Positions 1 through 8,930 of a stretch of 64,000 nucleotides of DNA are shown in pieces. The notes below the pieces were generated by a model. It was given only the letters and a program-made list of their open reading frames with translations, made no database searches and was not told where the DNA came from. Position numbers and translations under genes: made by a program. The DNA comes from Pseudobdellovibrio exovorus JSS (GTDB lineage: Bacteria > Bdellovibrionota > Bdellovibrionia > Bdellovibrionales > Bdellovibrionaceae), in contig NC_020813.1 in assembly GCF_000348725.1 (NCBI RefSeq), positions 1,240,001-1,304,000 of the forward strand, in the 5' to 3' direction. How positions within the stretch are numbered: the first letter of the stretch is position 1; each line of letters starts with the position of its first letter.

Positions 1-887
1 TGCAACCGGTCTGTTTAGTGACAAACACAGATGGCATAGCGGTAAAAAGTACGGAAAAGTCGGCAGAGGATCCAAATAATGGTAATAGTTTCCGCGCGGG
101 AAGAAAGTTTCCCGCAATTGCGATGAAGCAAGTGGATGGAGAAAGATTTTTTCTTGTGGGAATGGACGGAGACTACTATTGGCTTAAGGGACAGTACGCG
201 GCCATGAACATCAATAAAACCTGTGAAGAAGTTGCCGGAGTGGATGCTGGAGCACAAACTTCTGGTAGAGGAAAGTATTCTTTTGGTTTTGAAGTGGGTA
301 TGGGAAGTGGTTACAAGTCTGATGCTTACGGAGGGTTTATAACCCCAGTTCCAGATCCTAATAATGTCGGGCCGTTATCAAATCCTGTGATCACAGAGGT
401 AAAAAAAGGAAAAGGTCTTATTATTGGGCCGTTGCTTGATGTGCACTTCAGTGAAGATTTTAAAATTAAATTCGGAGCTCAATATCAAGAAACTAAGTAT
501 GAATATGTGGGGAAGGAAAACCCGACAATTGCGGCGAACCCTCTTTCTTCATTGCCAGATATTAGTGGAACTATAAAAAACCAAGCTTTAGTTTTTTCAA
601 TAGCTCCAGCGTACGAGCTAGGTAATCGCAGTCATCGTTTGGGTTTAGGTATAAATGTAAAGACTCATTACTACATCAGTAAACCAGCTAGTATTGTTTA
701 TCGCGTGGGAACTGTCTTCAAAGGCACAGAAGTGACGACTGAAGCGGGTCCCAAGGGATTCGAGACACTTTTCTTGGGGCAACTTTACTATCAGTGGTAT
801 GCCTCAAGCGATTCACCATTCGCGCTGCGATTGACCGGAGAAACGGATGGTTCGGTGATGACTATCGGACTTTCTGCCTTTTATTAA
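1..887 (+). CDS. Outer-membrane beta-barrel protein, 5' end cut by window edge
   Basis: The reading frame is open to the left edge (codons run from base 3 without a stop), so the GTG at 18 is probably internal and the N-terminus lies outside the window. From about residue 80 the protein shows short alternating polar/hydrophobic strands separated by Gly/Asn/Pro-rich turns, and it ends in Ser-Ala-Phe-Tyr. A terminal aromatic residue on a last strand is typical of proteins inserted by the Bam machinery. No enzymatic motif is visible. It is probably an outer-membrane barrel of unknown function. No operon partner can be judged because the upstream side is missing. Confidence 0.6.
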   Translation, partial: QPVCLVTNTDGIAVKSTEKSAEDPNNGNSFRAGRKFPAIAMKQVDGERFFLVGMDGDYYWLKGQYAAMNINKTCEEVAGVDAGAQTSGRGKYSFGFEVGMGSGYKSDAYGGFITPVPDPNNVGPLSNPVITEVKKGKGLIIGPLLDVHFSEDFKIKFGAQYQETKYEYVGKENPTIAANPLSSLPDISGTIKNQALVFSIAPAYELGNRSHRLGLGINVKTHYYISKPASIVYRVGTVFKGTEVTTEAGPKGFETLFLGQLYYQWYASSDSPFALRLTGETDGSVMTIGLSAFY

Positions 888-999
888 TTATTTTTAATCA
901 TCAAGTGACATAAATTGTTTGTGACAGTGCTTATAATCTAGAGTGAAAAAATAAGACTTTTGTCTTCACATATCCGAAAAAATATTTTTATAATAGGTA

Positions 1000-2259
1000 A
1001 TGAAGTTAAATAAAATACACATGACGTCTATTTTGGCTGCGGCCGCTGTAATTGTTATCGCCGCGGTTTCGGTCTCTGGGAAAAAATTAGATAATTTAAA
1101 TTTGTTTAGAACTGCTGATGCTCAAGTTGAAGACATAAAAGAAGTTGAAGAGCCAGTGTTGACACTTGAACAGCGTTATCCTTATGAGTTTCCTCCGCGC
1201 TCAACATTTTATTCGCAGCTTTTAGAATTAGAAGTTCCGCGTGAGATTATTTTTCAGATGGTGCAAGTCATTCAGCCACATCAAGATTTAGGACGTTTAA
1301 AGCCAGGAACTCGTTTCCAGTTATTTTATTCTGAAGCGGAAGTTCCAGAAGTAACGGGAATTCAAATTCGCTTTACACCACAAGAAGCTCTCAAGGCGCA
1401 AAAAATTGATGGCATTTGGCAAGCGGAGCGTATTGTAAAACCAGTTGAAACAAAAGTGGTGACGTTCTCAGGAGATGTGAAGTCTTCTTTGTGGGAGTCT
1501 GCTGTTGAAGCGAAAATGGACCCTTACTTAATTGCTGAGCTAGCCGAAATTTTTGCATGGCAGATGGATTTTGCGCGCGAAGTCCGTGTAGGCGATCGAT
1601 GGAGACTTTCTGTCGAGCAAGAGTTTGTGCAAGGTGAAGCTGTGGGGTGGGGATCTATCTTAGCTGCGGAGTATGATAATGCGGGACGTATCTATGCGGC
1701 GATTTTGTTCCGTAATAATAATGAGAAGTTAGGATATTTTGCGCCGGATGGATCTAGTTTAAGACGTATGTTTTTGAAAACACCAATTCAATACGCCAGA
1801 ATTTCTTCGCGTTTTCAATCGAATCGTTTTCATCCTGTATTAAAAACAAACCGACCTCATTTGGGCGTAGATTATGCGGCTCCTACGGGAACGCCTATTC
1901 GTGCTATCGGTGATGGTGTTATCACTATGGCGGGATGGAATGGTGGCGGTGGCAATACTATTAAATTGCGCCACAATTCTATTTACGATAGTGCCTACAA
2001 GCATCTCAGTCGTTTTGCACAAGGGATCAAGAAAGGTTCGCGTGTGAAGCAAGGGCAGACTATCGGTTATGTTGGATCTACGGGGTTATCTACTGGCCCA
2101 CACTTGCATTTTGAGTTCTTTGTGCGTGGGAAATATGTTGATCCGTTGAAGCAGCAATTTCCATCGGCAGAACCAGTTCCGCCACGCTATTTAACCCAGT
2201 TTAATACAGACAAGGCCTCATTCTTAGAGACCTTGCCGCAATGGGAACAGGGAAATTAA
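1000..2259 (+). CDS. Secreted or membrane-anchored M23 peptidoglycan endopeptidase
   Basis: The 419-residue protein has an N-terminal hydrophobic segment (about residues 8-26), then a region resembling the Csd3/OapA-type N-terminal part of M23 proteins, then a C-terminal M23 (LytM) domain at about 275-385. The zinc/active-site set is visible: H287 and D291 (HLGVD), H335, and H368-L-H370. M23 enzymes cut peptide cross-bridges in peptidoglycan, so it should act in the periplasm on the cell's own wall or, in a predator, on prey wall. The start at 1000 has only a short AGG before it. Its stop overlaps by a few bases the stop of the convergent haem-c gene. Confidence 0.9.
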   Translation: MKLNKIHMTSILAAAAVIVIAAVSVSGKKLDNLNLFRTADAQVEDIKEVEEPVLTLEQRYPYEFPPRSTFYSQLLELEVPREIIFQMVQVIQPHQDLGRLKPGTRFQLFYSEAEVPEVTGIQIRFTPQEALKAQKIDGIWQAERIVKPVETKVVTFSGDVKSSLWESAVEAKMDPYLIAELAEIFAWQMDFAREVRVGDRWRLSVEQEFVQGEAVGWGSILAAEYDNAGRIYAAILFRNNNEKLGYFAPDGSSLRRMFLKTPIQYARISSRFQSNRFHPVLKTNRPHLGVDYAAPTGTPIRAIGDGVITMAGWNGGGGNTIKLRHNSIYDSAYKHLSRFAQGIKKGSRVKQGQTIGYVGSTGLSTGPHLHFEFFVRGKYVDPLKQQFPSAEPVPPRYLTQFNTDKASFLETLPQWEQGN

Positions 2260-3365
2260 TTAACTAATTTTTCGTAGCGTTCGAGTTGCTTTTGGACGGC
2301 TGGAGGGACTTCTGTTCCTCTAGAGCCGGTGAAAGAATCTAACTGAATTTGCTTATACAATTGAAAACATTTCTTAGCAGCAGGATGTTTGCTGTATCTT
2401 TCAATGCATTCTTTCAGATAGTTTTCAGATGTAAGATCAAACATAGTAAGACGGTAATCCTTTTCTTGGTCGGCTAACCAATAAAGAATCCAAGGTTTTA
2501 ATTGTGCGTTTTGAGTGGTTTCCAGTAATTGATACAGCCTTTGAGATGTTTCAAGATCAATTAAATAACTTTGATAAGATTGTTCGTAGTTAGAGGCAAT
2601 TTTTTCACGAGCCGCAATGAATTTTTCAAGTTGTTGCGCGTTTTTAAGTGGCATGCTCTCGGTAACTCTGAATTTACGATTTTTTAAATAACCTTTCCAT
2701 GCTTGAATATCTTGTTGCACGCTTTCTGGTAGATTTTTGTTTTTTAACAGACGATCAAATAGAGTCAGTGTTTTCACATCATCTTTTTCAACACGTACAG
2801 CATGCATCAAAAGTTTTCTTAGAGAGTTTTCGACGTTTTCAATAGAGACCTTGTTTTCAGGATAAGTGGTGATTACTTTTTCTAAAAGAGGGTTCGCGTC
2901 GTTATAATTTCGTACCATAAAAAGAAAGTCAGCCTGCGACAGTAAGTCGTCCTTTTGAGCTTGCGGTAATTGGTAACCTGTAGTGCCTAAACTTTTTTGC
3001 GTATGACATACATAACAGTTGTTGAGGGAAGATTTTAAAACCCAGTAACTGTAATCTTTCGAACCATCTTTAAACGAGAGTTCGGCATCTTCTAATCCTG
3101 CAGCCAGTTGTTGCATGCGAAACTTCATATCATCTTGTTTGGCAAACTTGTCTTTCTTTAGCTCTTGAACTTGTTGATTGAATTCTTTTAAGGTCGCAGC
3201 AATTTCCTTTTCATTATTTTTTTTCAAATAATCTGATTTATTGTGCGTATAATTCTGTAATTTTTCTGTTAAAAGATAAAAAGCCTGCATCTGAGGTCGT
3301 ATCTCAGCCATAACTGTGGCTGTTAATAGGATTAAAGATGGGGCGATCAGTCGACTGTATTTCAT
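2256..3365 (-). CDS. Periplasmic haem-c protein
   Basis: The 369-residue protein starts with a signal peptide (hydrophobic residues about 6-19, Ala-rich end) and carries a single haem-c site, C117-Y-V-C120-H121, in a charged, mainly helical sequence. The rest (about 150-369) is helical with no recognised motif and could be repeat-like. A GGAGG ribosome binding site precedes the ATG. The promoter region is shared with the divergent FNR-like regulator, and a 16-bp palindrome sits 49 bases upstream of this start, so the gene may be under that regulator. Role unknown; electron carrier or redox sensor are both possible. Confidence 0.7.
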   Translation of the reverse strand: MKYSRLIAPSLILLTATVMAEIRPQMQAFYLLTEKLQNYTHNKSDYLKKNNEKEIAATLKEFNQQVQELKKDKFAKQDDMKFRMQQLAAGLEDAELSFKDGSKDYSYWVLKSSLNNCYVCHTQKSLGTTGYQLPQAQKDDLLSQADFLFMVRNYNDANPLLEKVITTYPENKVSIENVENSLRKLLMHAVRVEKDDVKTLTLFDRLLKNKNLPESVQQDIQAWKGYLKNRKFRVTESMPLKNAQQLEKFIAAREKIASNYEQSYQSYLIDLETSQRLYQLLETTQNAQLKPWILYWLADQEKDYRLTMFDLTSENYLKECIERYSKHPAAKKCFQLYKQIQLDSFTGSRGTEVPPAVQKQLERYEKLVN

Positions 3366-3413
3366 AAGAACCTCCGAAACTTCCTTATTTTGAGTCTTTT
3401 TAGATCAAGAGGG

Positions 3414-3429
3414 TATGATTTCCGTCATA
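3414..3429. promoter_or_regulatory. Putative FNR-like operator, site 1
   Basis: A 16-bp inverted repeat, TATGATTTCCGTCATA, lies between the divergent haem-c gene and the FNR-like regulator gene. Its half-sites ATGAT/GTCAT resemble the FNR half-site TTGAT with four-base spacing. A second, perfect copy of the pattern occurs at 4214-4229. It could control either or both divergent genes, including autoregulation. Confidence 0.55.
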
Positions 3430-3502
3430 AACTAGCCCTGTGAAATTTTAGTCAAACAAGCTCGAGCTTGAAAAAAACACTGAAATTCAGTAAGCTACAG
3501 GC

Positions 3503-4201
3503 ATGAAACCTAAGCCCAACTCTGGACCTCAAATGCATGCCGATTGTACCGTTTGCGATACAAAATCTAAGGGTTTCATGTGTTCGACTTCTGATGCCGT
3601 TGCTAAAAAAGTAGCCGAGGTAAAAGCCGACTGTTCTTATCGTGCCGGAGAAGCTATTTTCCGTGCAGGTGAGCGCTCTTTAGGGCTATTCGCTGTTAGA
3701 AAAGGTGTGGTTAAACTTGAGTCCTTAAGTGCCGATGGACATTCGCACACAGTGGATTTGGTGGGACCGGGGGGACTATTAGGATACCGCGCTTTATTTG
3801 GTGAAGGTCTTTATAAGAAGTCCGCATGGGCTTTAGAAGATACCGAAGTCTGCTTTTTGCCTAAGCAAGAGATACTAGATTTATTTCGTTGCCACCCTGA
3901 ACTGGGGTTAAAAATGATCGGCCAATTAGGGGATGACCTCGATCGTGCTCAAGGGAAGTGGGTTAACCAAATCGACAAAGGGGCTCCGGCACGTGTTGCG
4001 GATGCTTTACTATTCCTTAACGAAAAATTCAGTGGAACTAGCTGGACACGAAAAGAGATTGCAGAGTGGGCCGGAACTACGACTGAAACGGTTATCAGAA
4101 CCCTAGCTCAGTTCGAAAAAGAGGGCATTATTTCCCAAAACTATAAGAATTTCACAATCTTATCCTTTCAACGTCTTTTGGAAAAATCGCAATCAGTCTA
4201 A
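3503..4201 (+). CDS. FNR-like Fe-S transcriptional regulator (Crp/Fnr family)
   Basis: The 232-residue protein has a cyclic-nucleotide-binding-type beta-roll (about 45-130), a dimer helix (about 135-160) and a C-terminal winged helix-turn-helix (about 180-215). Cysteines C15, C18 and C27 near the N-terminus, plus C117 in the position of FNR Cys122, match the four ligands of the FNR 4Fe-4S cluster, so oxygen sensing is likely. The recognition helix carries E195 and R199 as in FNR (E209, R213) but I198 where FNR has Ser212. It lies directly upstream of the cbb3 oxidase genes, between two similar palindromes. Family is certain; oxygen sensing is inferred from the cysteines. Confidence 0.85.
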   Translation: MKPKPNSGPQMHADCTVCDTKSKGFMCSTSDAVAKKVAEVKADCSYRAGEAIFRAGERSLGLFAVRKGVVKLESLSADGHSHTVDLVGPGGLLGYRALFGEGLYKKSAWALEDTEVCFLPKQEILDLFRCHPELGLKMIGQLGDDLDRAQGKWVNQIDKGAPARVADALLFLNEKFSGTSWTRKEIAEWAGTTTETVIRTLAQFEKEGIISQNYKNFTILSFQRLLEKSQSV

Positions 4202-4213
4202 TAATGATGGGTT

Positions 4214-4256
4214 TATGATGGCCATCATATTTTAAACCCAACAGCTATCCTATGAT
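4214..4256 (+). promoter_or_regulatory. Putative FNR-like operator and promoter of the cbb3 operon
   Basis: A perfect 16-bp palindrome, TATGATGGCCATCATA, lies at 4214-4229. A hexamer TATGAT that fits a -10 box lies at 4251-4256. A start of transcription six to seven bases after it (about 4263) puts the palindrome centre at -41.5, the classic class II activator position of FNR/CRP, and the -35 region is poor, as is usual for activated promoters. The transcript would then begin at or next to the ccoI start codon. Confidence 0.6.
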
Positions 4257-4262
4257 TGGGGC

Positions 4263-6485
4263 ATGCAACAGCCCCAAAAGGTACCTACAAATACAAATAT
4301 TCCATCTGATATGAAGTCAGAGGTGAAGTCGGACAAGACTTCAGAGGCGTGGGCTCGTTACAATCTTCATGAGGTCGAAGAGCAGTTTGATTTCGGTTCG
4401 CAAGCGGATACCAAAAAGTTTCGTTTTTATGTTGAAGGAATTCGCTGTGCCTCTTGCGTTCATCGCTTAGAAGAACTACCTCAAAAAAATAAAAGTATTC
4501 TATTATCTCAGGTAAATTTCGGTTTGAAGACGCTTGAGCTTCAAGTTGATAAGCAGTTGCATTTAGGCGATCTGGGGCAAGTTATTGAAAACATGGGATT
4601 TCATCCCACTCCGCTAAATAAAGATAACAGTATTTTAGATGCGCGAAAAAAAGAAAATAGAACTGATTTAAAAAGAATTGGTGTGGCGGCTGCAGTTGCA
4701 GGAAATCAAATGCTCTTTGCCGTGCCTTTGTATGCGGGATTGCAAGGGGATTTAGCCTCTATATTCAAATGGATATCTTTTACCCTTTTCTTGCCACTTT
4801 TATTTTATTCTGCCCGTGGATTTTATCATAAGGCATGGAGCAGTCTAAAAAGCCGTCAGCTCAATGTGGACATGATGATTGTTGTAGCTTTGTGGTCGGG
4901 GTTTATTTTTTCATCTTATAGTCTTCTGACGGGTGGTGAAGAACTCTATTTTGATTCTACAGCTAGTTTTATTTTTCTTATTTTAAGTGCGCGCTACTTC
5001 CTAAAAAAGTATCAAGAAAGATTTGCCGCCAAAGATATCATGTCCGAGATGTTTTTGCGCGAGATCTTCGATGTGGAAGAAGAAGGCATTCACCGCACAG
5101 TTACTTTTGATAAAATCAAAGTGGGTGCACATCTTTTTTTAAAACGAGGTCAGACACTTCCTTGTGATGCCGTTCTTGCTTGCGAAGACAGTGAGTTCGA
5201 TCTGTCGTTCTTGACAGGTGAGGCCTATCCGCAGAAGAAACAAAAAGGCGACTTGATTCGCGCTGGCAGTCGACTTTTAAGCCAAGAAGCGACTGTTGTC
5301 TGTGAAACTGAGAACGCGCAGACTCAATTGGCGAATCTTTTGAATTCATTAGCCCAGAAGCAAAAAAATAAAAGCACATATCAAAACTTAAGCGACATTA
5401 TAGCCCACAGACTGACATTCACTGTTTTTGCGATTGCAGGATTATTTTTTCTTTTCACTGTGCAGGAATCTGGAATTGAAGCTTTTAAAAGAAGTTTAGC
5501 CTTAATTACCATTGCTTGTCCGTGCGCGGTGGCCTTTGGAACTCCATTAGCACAAAGTATGGGGCTTCGTCGGGCCTTAGAAAAAGGCTATTTTATACGA
5601 TCTTCAGATGTTTTTGAAAAGTTAGACCAAGTTAAGAAGATTGTCTTTGATAAGACAGGAACTTTAACCTCAAGCCAGTTGAAGTTTATCAAAAGTTATC
5701 CCGAAAATATTTCAGATGAAGTAAAGGCTATTATTTTAGGCCTCGAAAAAAACTCAGTGCATCCAGTGGCGGTGAGTTTAAAGAACACGTGGGCATCCTT
5801 AAATCCTGCAGCGGTTGAAAACTTGCACGAAATCAGTGGTTTTGGCGTTGAGGGCACAGTCGATGGCAAGATCTATCGTTTAGGACGTTCGAGCACAACT
5901 GAAGATGAAAATCTACAAGTGGATCTGACTGTGGACGGACGGCGTGAAGCTTACTTGTTTTTCGAAGAAGAACTACGAACGGAAGCCAAAAGTTTGGTGC
6001 AAGAGCTCTATAAGCAAGATATGCAGGTGATGCTTCTTTCTGGAGACCGCCGTCAGCGCGCATTGGAAATAGCTCGCCAACTAGAGATTCGTCCCGCGGC
6101 TGTTCACAGTGATCAATCGGCAGAATCGAAACAAGCTGTTATCGAAAAAGAAAATCCATGTCTTTATGTTGGAGATGGGCTCAATGACTTGCAAGCGTTG
6201 AATGCGGCTTATGTGAGTTTCGCTGTGCGTGGTCCCTTCGAGGCCACTTATCAAGTCTGCGATGTTTTTGCTCCTCAAAAAGATCTTTCAGCCGTTGTTG
6301 AAATGTTAGAAATTTCAAGACAGGTCTATCGTGTTATTCGTGGGAATCTATTGTTTGCATTAGTCTATAACTCTATTGGTGGAGTTTTAGCTTTAAGTGG
6401 TTATATCAATCCACTGATGGCAGCCGTGTTGATGCCGATCAGCTCCGTTTTAATTATTTCGCACACAGTTTGGAGAATGAAATGA
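4263..6485 (+). CDS. ccoI: Copper-translocating P-type ATPase for cbb3 oxidase assembly (CcoI/FixI)
   Basis: The 740-residue P1B-type ATPase has a cytosolic heavy-metal-associated domain with C62-A-S-C65, several membrane helices, the membrane metal site C419-P-C421, the phosphorylated Asp D463 in DKTGT, and a GDGLND motif near residue 640. In this setting the family supplies copper to the binuclear centre of cbb3 oxidase. The stop overlaps the ccoS start as ATGA, which indicates translational coupling. The first ATG has no good ribosome binding site and may be used on a leaderless or near-leaderless message; an ATG at 4311 is an alternative start. Confidence 0.92.
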   Translation: MQQPQKVPTNTNIPSDMKSEVKSDKTSEAWARYNLHEVEEQFDFGSQADTKKFRFYVEGIRCASCVHRLEELPQKNKSILLSQVNFGLKTLELQVDKQLHLGDLGQVIENMGFHPTPLNKDNSILDARKKENRTDLKRIGVAAAVAGNQMLFAVPLYAGLQGDLASIFKWISFTLFLPLLFYSARGFYHKAWSSLKSRQLNVDMMIVVALWSGFIFSSYSLLTGGEELYFDSTASFIFLILSARYFLKKYQERFAAKDIMSEMFLREIFDVEEEGIHRTVTFDKIKVGAHLFLKRGQTLPCDAVLACEDSEFDLSFLTGEAYPQKKQKGDLIRAGSRLLSQEATVVCETENAQTQLANLLNSLAQKQKNKSTYQNLSDIIAHRLTFTVFAIAGLFFLFTVQESGIEAFKRSLALITIACPCAVAFGTPLAQSMGLRRALEKGYFIRSSDVFEKLDQVKKIVFDKTGTLTSSQLKFIKSYPENISDEVKAIILGLEKNSVHPVAVSLKNTWASLNPAAVENLHEISGFGVEGTVDGKIYRLGRSSTTEDENLQVDLTVDGRREAYLFFEEELRTEAKSLVQELYKQDMQVMLLSGDRRQRALEIARQLEIRPAAVHSDQSAESKQAVIEKENPCLYVGDGLNDLQALNAAYVSFAVRGPFEATYQVCDVFAPQKDLSAVVEMLEISRQVYRVIRGNLLFALVYNSIGGVLALSGYINPLMAAVLMPISSVLIISHTVWRMK

Positions 6486-6652
6486 ATGTCACCATTCTTT
6501 TTATGGTCGCCATAGCCTTGTATCTAGCTTTGGGCTTTGTCGTGGCTTGTCTGTGGGCTCTAGAAAAAGGTCAGTTTGATGATCTCGAAACACCAGCTTT
6601 AAGAATTTTAAAAAATGACGATTACAGTGATTTCAAAGAAAGGGATTCGTAA
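6482..6652 (+). CDS. ccoS: cbb3 oxidase assembly protein CcoS
   Basis: A 56-residue protein with one N-terminal membrane helix (about residues 3-27) followed by the CcoS signature GQFDDLE and a short acidic tail. The start at 6482 is chosen because its ATG overlaps the ccoI stop as ATGA; the longer frame would need a TTG. CcoS is required in other bacteria for putting haem b and copper cofactors into cbb3 oxidase. Its stop overlaps the ccoNO start by one base. Confidence 0.93.
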   Translation: MNVTILFMVAIALYLALGFVVACLWALEKGQFDDLETPALRILKNDDYSDFKERDS

Positions 6653-8754
6653 TGGATAAGCAACTTAAGATTAACTCGTATGATGACGCGATCGTCAGGC
6701 AATTTATATTAGCCACTCTAGCATGGGGTGGAATTGCATTTTTGGTCGGTCTATTCGCAGCACTCCAATTGGCTTATTGGCCATTTAACACATCGCTTGA
6801 ATGGCTAAGCTTTGGACGTATTCGTCCGCTTCATACCAATGCCGCGATCTTTGCGTTCGCTGGTAATGCGATTTTTGCGGGTATTTATCACTCTACGCAA
6901 AGGCTTTTGCGCACAAGAATGTTTTCTGATGTGTTAAGTCAGTTGCATTTTTGGGGTTGGCAATTGGTTATTGTTCTGGCCGCCATCACGTTACCTTTAG
7001 GATTAACACAAGGTAAAGAATATGCCGAGTTGGAATGGCCTATTGATCTTTTGATCACAACTGTTTGGGTTCTTTTTGCCATCAATGTTTTCGGTACGAT
7101 TTATCGACGACGCGAAAAACACATGTATGTGGCGATTTGGTTTTACATCGCCACAATCGTGACTGTAGCTGTTCTACATATTGTTAACTCGGCGGCGATT
7201 CCCTTTAGCTTTATGAAGAGTTACCCTGTATGGGCGGGGATGCAAGATGCTCTGATTCAATGGTGGTACGGTCATAATGCCGTAGCCTTCTTTTTGACGA
7301 CACCGTTTTTAGGTTTGATGTATTACTACATTCCTAAGGCTGTGAATGCGCCGATTTACTCTTATCGTCTATCGATCATTCACTTTTGGGCCTTGGTGTT
7401 TATCTACATTTGGGCTGGGCCGCATCACTTATTGTACACGGCTTTACCAGATTGGGCGCAGACACTAGGTGTTGTTTTCTCGGTTATGCTATGGGCACCG
7501 AGCTGGGGTGGAATGCTGAATGGTCTTTTAACATTTAAAGGCCGCTGGGGGCAGGCGCGTACAGAACCAGTTTGGAAGTTCTTTATTGCCGCTTTGACGT
7601 TCTATGGTATGGCGACATTCGAAGGTCCATTGTTGTCCATCAAATCTATTAGCTCTGTGGGACACTACACTGACTGGATTGTGGGACACGTTCACGGGGG
7701 AGCATTGGGGTGGAATGGATTCCTGACTTTCGGGATGATTTATTACCTTGTTCCAAAGCTTTGGAAGACGGAACTGTTTTCTAAAAAAATGGCCGAGCAA
7801 CATTTCTGGCTAGGTCTGACAGGTATTGTTCTTTACTACGTTTCCATGGTTGTTGCGGGTATTACACAGGGTCTTATGTGGAAAGCTGTTGATGGCAATG
7901 GGATGTTAGTTTACCCAGAGTTTGTTGAAACAGTGATGCGTATTGTGCCTTTATACTGGGTCAGAGCATTGGGTGGAGTTCTTTACATTACAGGTTTTGT
8001 GTTGATGTTGATTAATATCTACAAAACAGTTCGTAGCGGCAGTCGCCCTGTGGGAACACCGATTGGCAATCTACAAAATAACAATGTGAATGATGGGAAA
8101 CCAAGATTGTTAGAGGGATATGCAACTTACTTCACGGTGTTGTCGTTGGTGGCTATCCTTGTCGGAACTGTTATCGAGATCTATCCAACACTTAATGTAC
8201 ATAAATACGTGAACCCAGAAATCACGACGCATCCATTTTCAGCTCTAGAACAGGAAGGCCGTGATCTTTATGTACGTGAAGGCTGTTATGCATGTCACTC
8301 GCAGCAGATTCGTCCATTGGTAGATGAAAAATTACGCTATGGTGATCCGTCGACAATTGAAGAGTCTATCTATGATCGTCCATTCCAATGGGGATCGAAA
8401 CGTACAGGCCCTGATCTGGCGCGCGTTGGTAAGAAGTATCCGGATTACTGGCACTATCAACACATGATTGATCCGCGTCTGATGCAGCCGAAATCAATTA
8501 TGCCGTCGTATGAATGGCTAGTGAAAAAGAAAATTGATTACTCTCAGTTGAAAAAGAAACTGAATGTTCTGCAAAACTTAGGTGTGCCTTACACAGATGA
8601 TGAAGTGCGCTTTGCTGATCGTGATGCGCAAGAGCAAGCGCGTGTGATCGCTGAAGGATTAAAAGAACAAGGGGTACAAGAGAAAATCGAAGATCGCGAG
8701 ATCTTGGCGATTATTGCCTATCTTCAGGCTCTTGGACAAAAAGGAGGTCGCTAA
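6652..8754 (+). CDS. ccoNO: cbb3 cytochrome c oxidase, fused subunits I and II (CcoN-CcoO)
   Basis: This 700-residue protein fuses two subunits that are usually separate. Residues 1 to about 470 form the twelve-helix haem-copper CcoN core, including the HVHGGALGW segment near 345. After a short linker, a membrane anchor at about 485-505 leads into a CcoO domain with one haem-c site, C545-Y-A-C548-H549. The complex reduces oxygen at very low oxygen tension and pumps protons. Such fusions are known in Bacteroidetes and in Bdellovibrio relatives. Tight packing with ccoS and ccoQ, with one-base overlaps at both ends, shows a single operon. Confidence 0.95.
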   Translation: MDKQLKINSYDDAIVRQFILATLAWGGIAFLVGLFAALQLAYWPFNTSLEWLSFGRIRPLHTNAAIFAFAGNAIFAGIYHSTQRLLRTRMFSDVLSQLHFWGWQLVIVLAAITLPLGLTQGKEYAELEWPIDLLITTVWVLFAINVFGTIYRRREKHMYVAIWFYIATIVTVAVLHIVNSAAIPFSFMKSYPVWAGMQDALIQWWYGHNAVAFFLTTPFLGLMYYYIPKAVNAPIYSYRLSIIHFWALVFIYIWAGPHHLLYTALPDWAQTLGVVFSVMLWAPSWGGMLNGLLTFKGRWGQARTEPVWKFFIAALTFYGMATFEGPLLSIKSISSVGHYTDWIVGHVHGGALGWNGFLTFGMIYYLVPKLWKTELFSKKMAEQHFWLGLTGIVLYYVSMVVAGITQGLMWKAVDGNGMLVYPEFVETVMRIVPLYWVRALGGVLYITGFVLMLINIYKTVRSGSRPVGTPIGNLQNNNVNDGKPRLLEGYATYFTVLSLVAILVGTVIEIYPTLNVHKYVNPEITTHPFSALEQEGRDLYVREGCYACHSQQIRPLVDEKLRYGDPSTIEESIYDRPFQWGSKRTGPDLARVGKKYPDYWHYQHMIDPRLMQPKSIMPSYEWLVKKKIDYSQLKKKLNVLQNLGVPYTDDEVRFADRDAQEQARVIAEGLKEQGVQEKIEDREILAIIAYLQALGQKGGR

Positions 8755-8930
8755 TGTTACGACAAGCTTTTGCCTACTTTAGCGATGCCCATTTAACTGT
8801 TCTGGGATTCCTTTTGTTCTTCGGAACTTTCTTAGGAGTATTGATTTGGACATTTATGGTGCAAGAGACCTCTTTTTATCAACAACTGAGTATGCAGCCG
8901 CTAAAAGATGGAGGCGAAAATGAGCCATGA
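8754..8930 (+). CDS. ccoQ: cbb3 oxidase small subunit CcoQ
   Basis: This 58-residue reading frame is easily missed. Its ATG overlaps the ccoNO stop by one base, with AGGAGG a few bases before it. It encodes one membrane helix (about residues 14-36) with an amphipathic N-terminal segment and a short polar tail. Size, position between ccoNO and ccoP and the single helix fit CcoQ, which stabilises the binding of CcoP in other systems. Sequence similarity in this family is too low for certainty. Confidence 0.75.
   Translation: MLRQAFAYFSDAHLTVLGFLLFFGTFLGVLIWTFMVQETSFYQQLSMQPLKDGGENEP

Noticed and set aside
18-887. GTG at 18 as start of the first gene
   Set aside because: The frame is open upstream to base 3 with no stop, so the GTG is probably internal and the gene is cut by the window edge.
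909-937. A TATAAT box at 932-937 before the M23 gene
   Set aside because: It is a good -10 hexamer, but no acceptable -35 lies at 16-18 bases (the candidates are 11 or 21 away), so no promoter was annotated.
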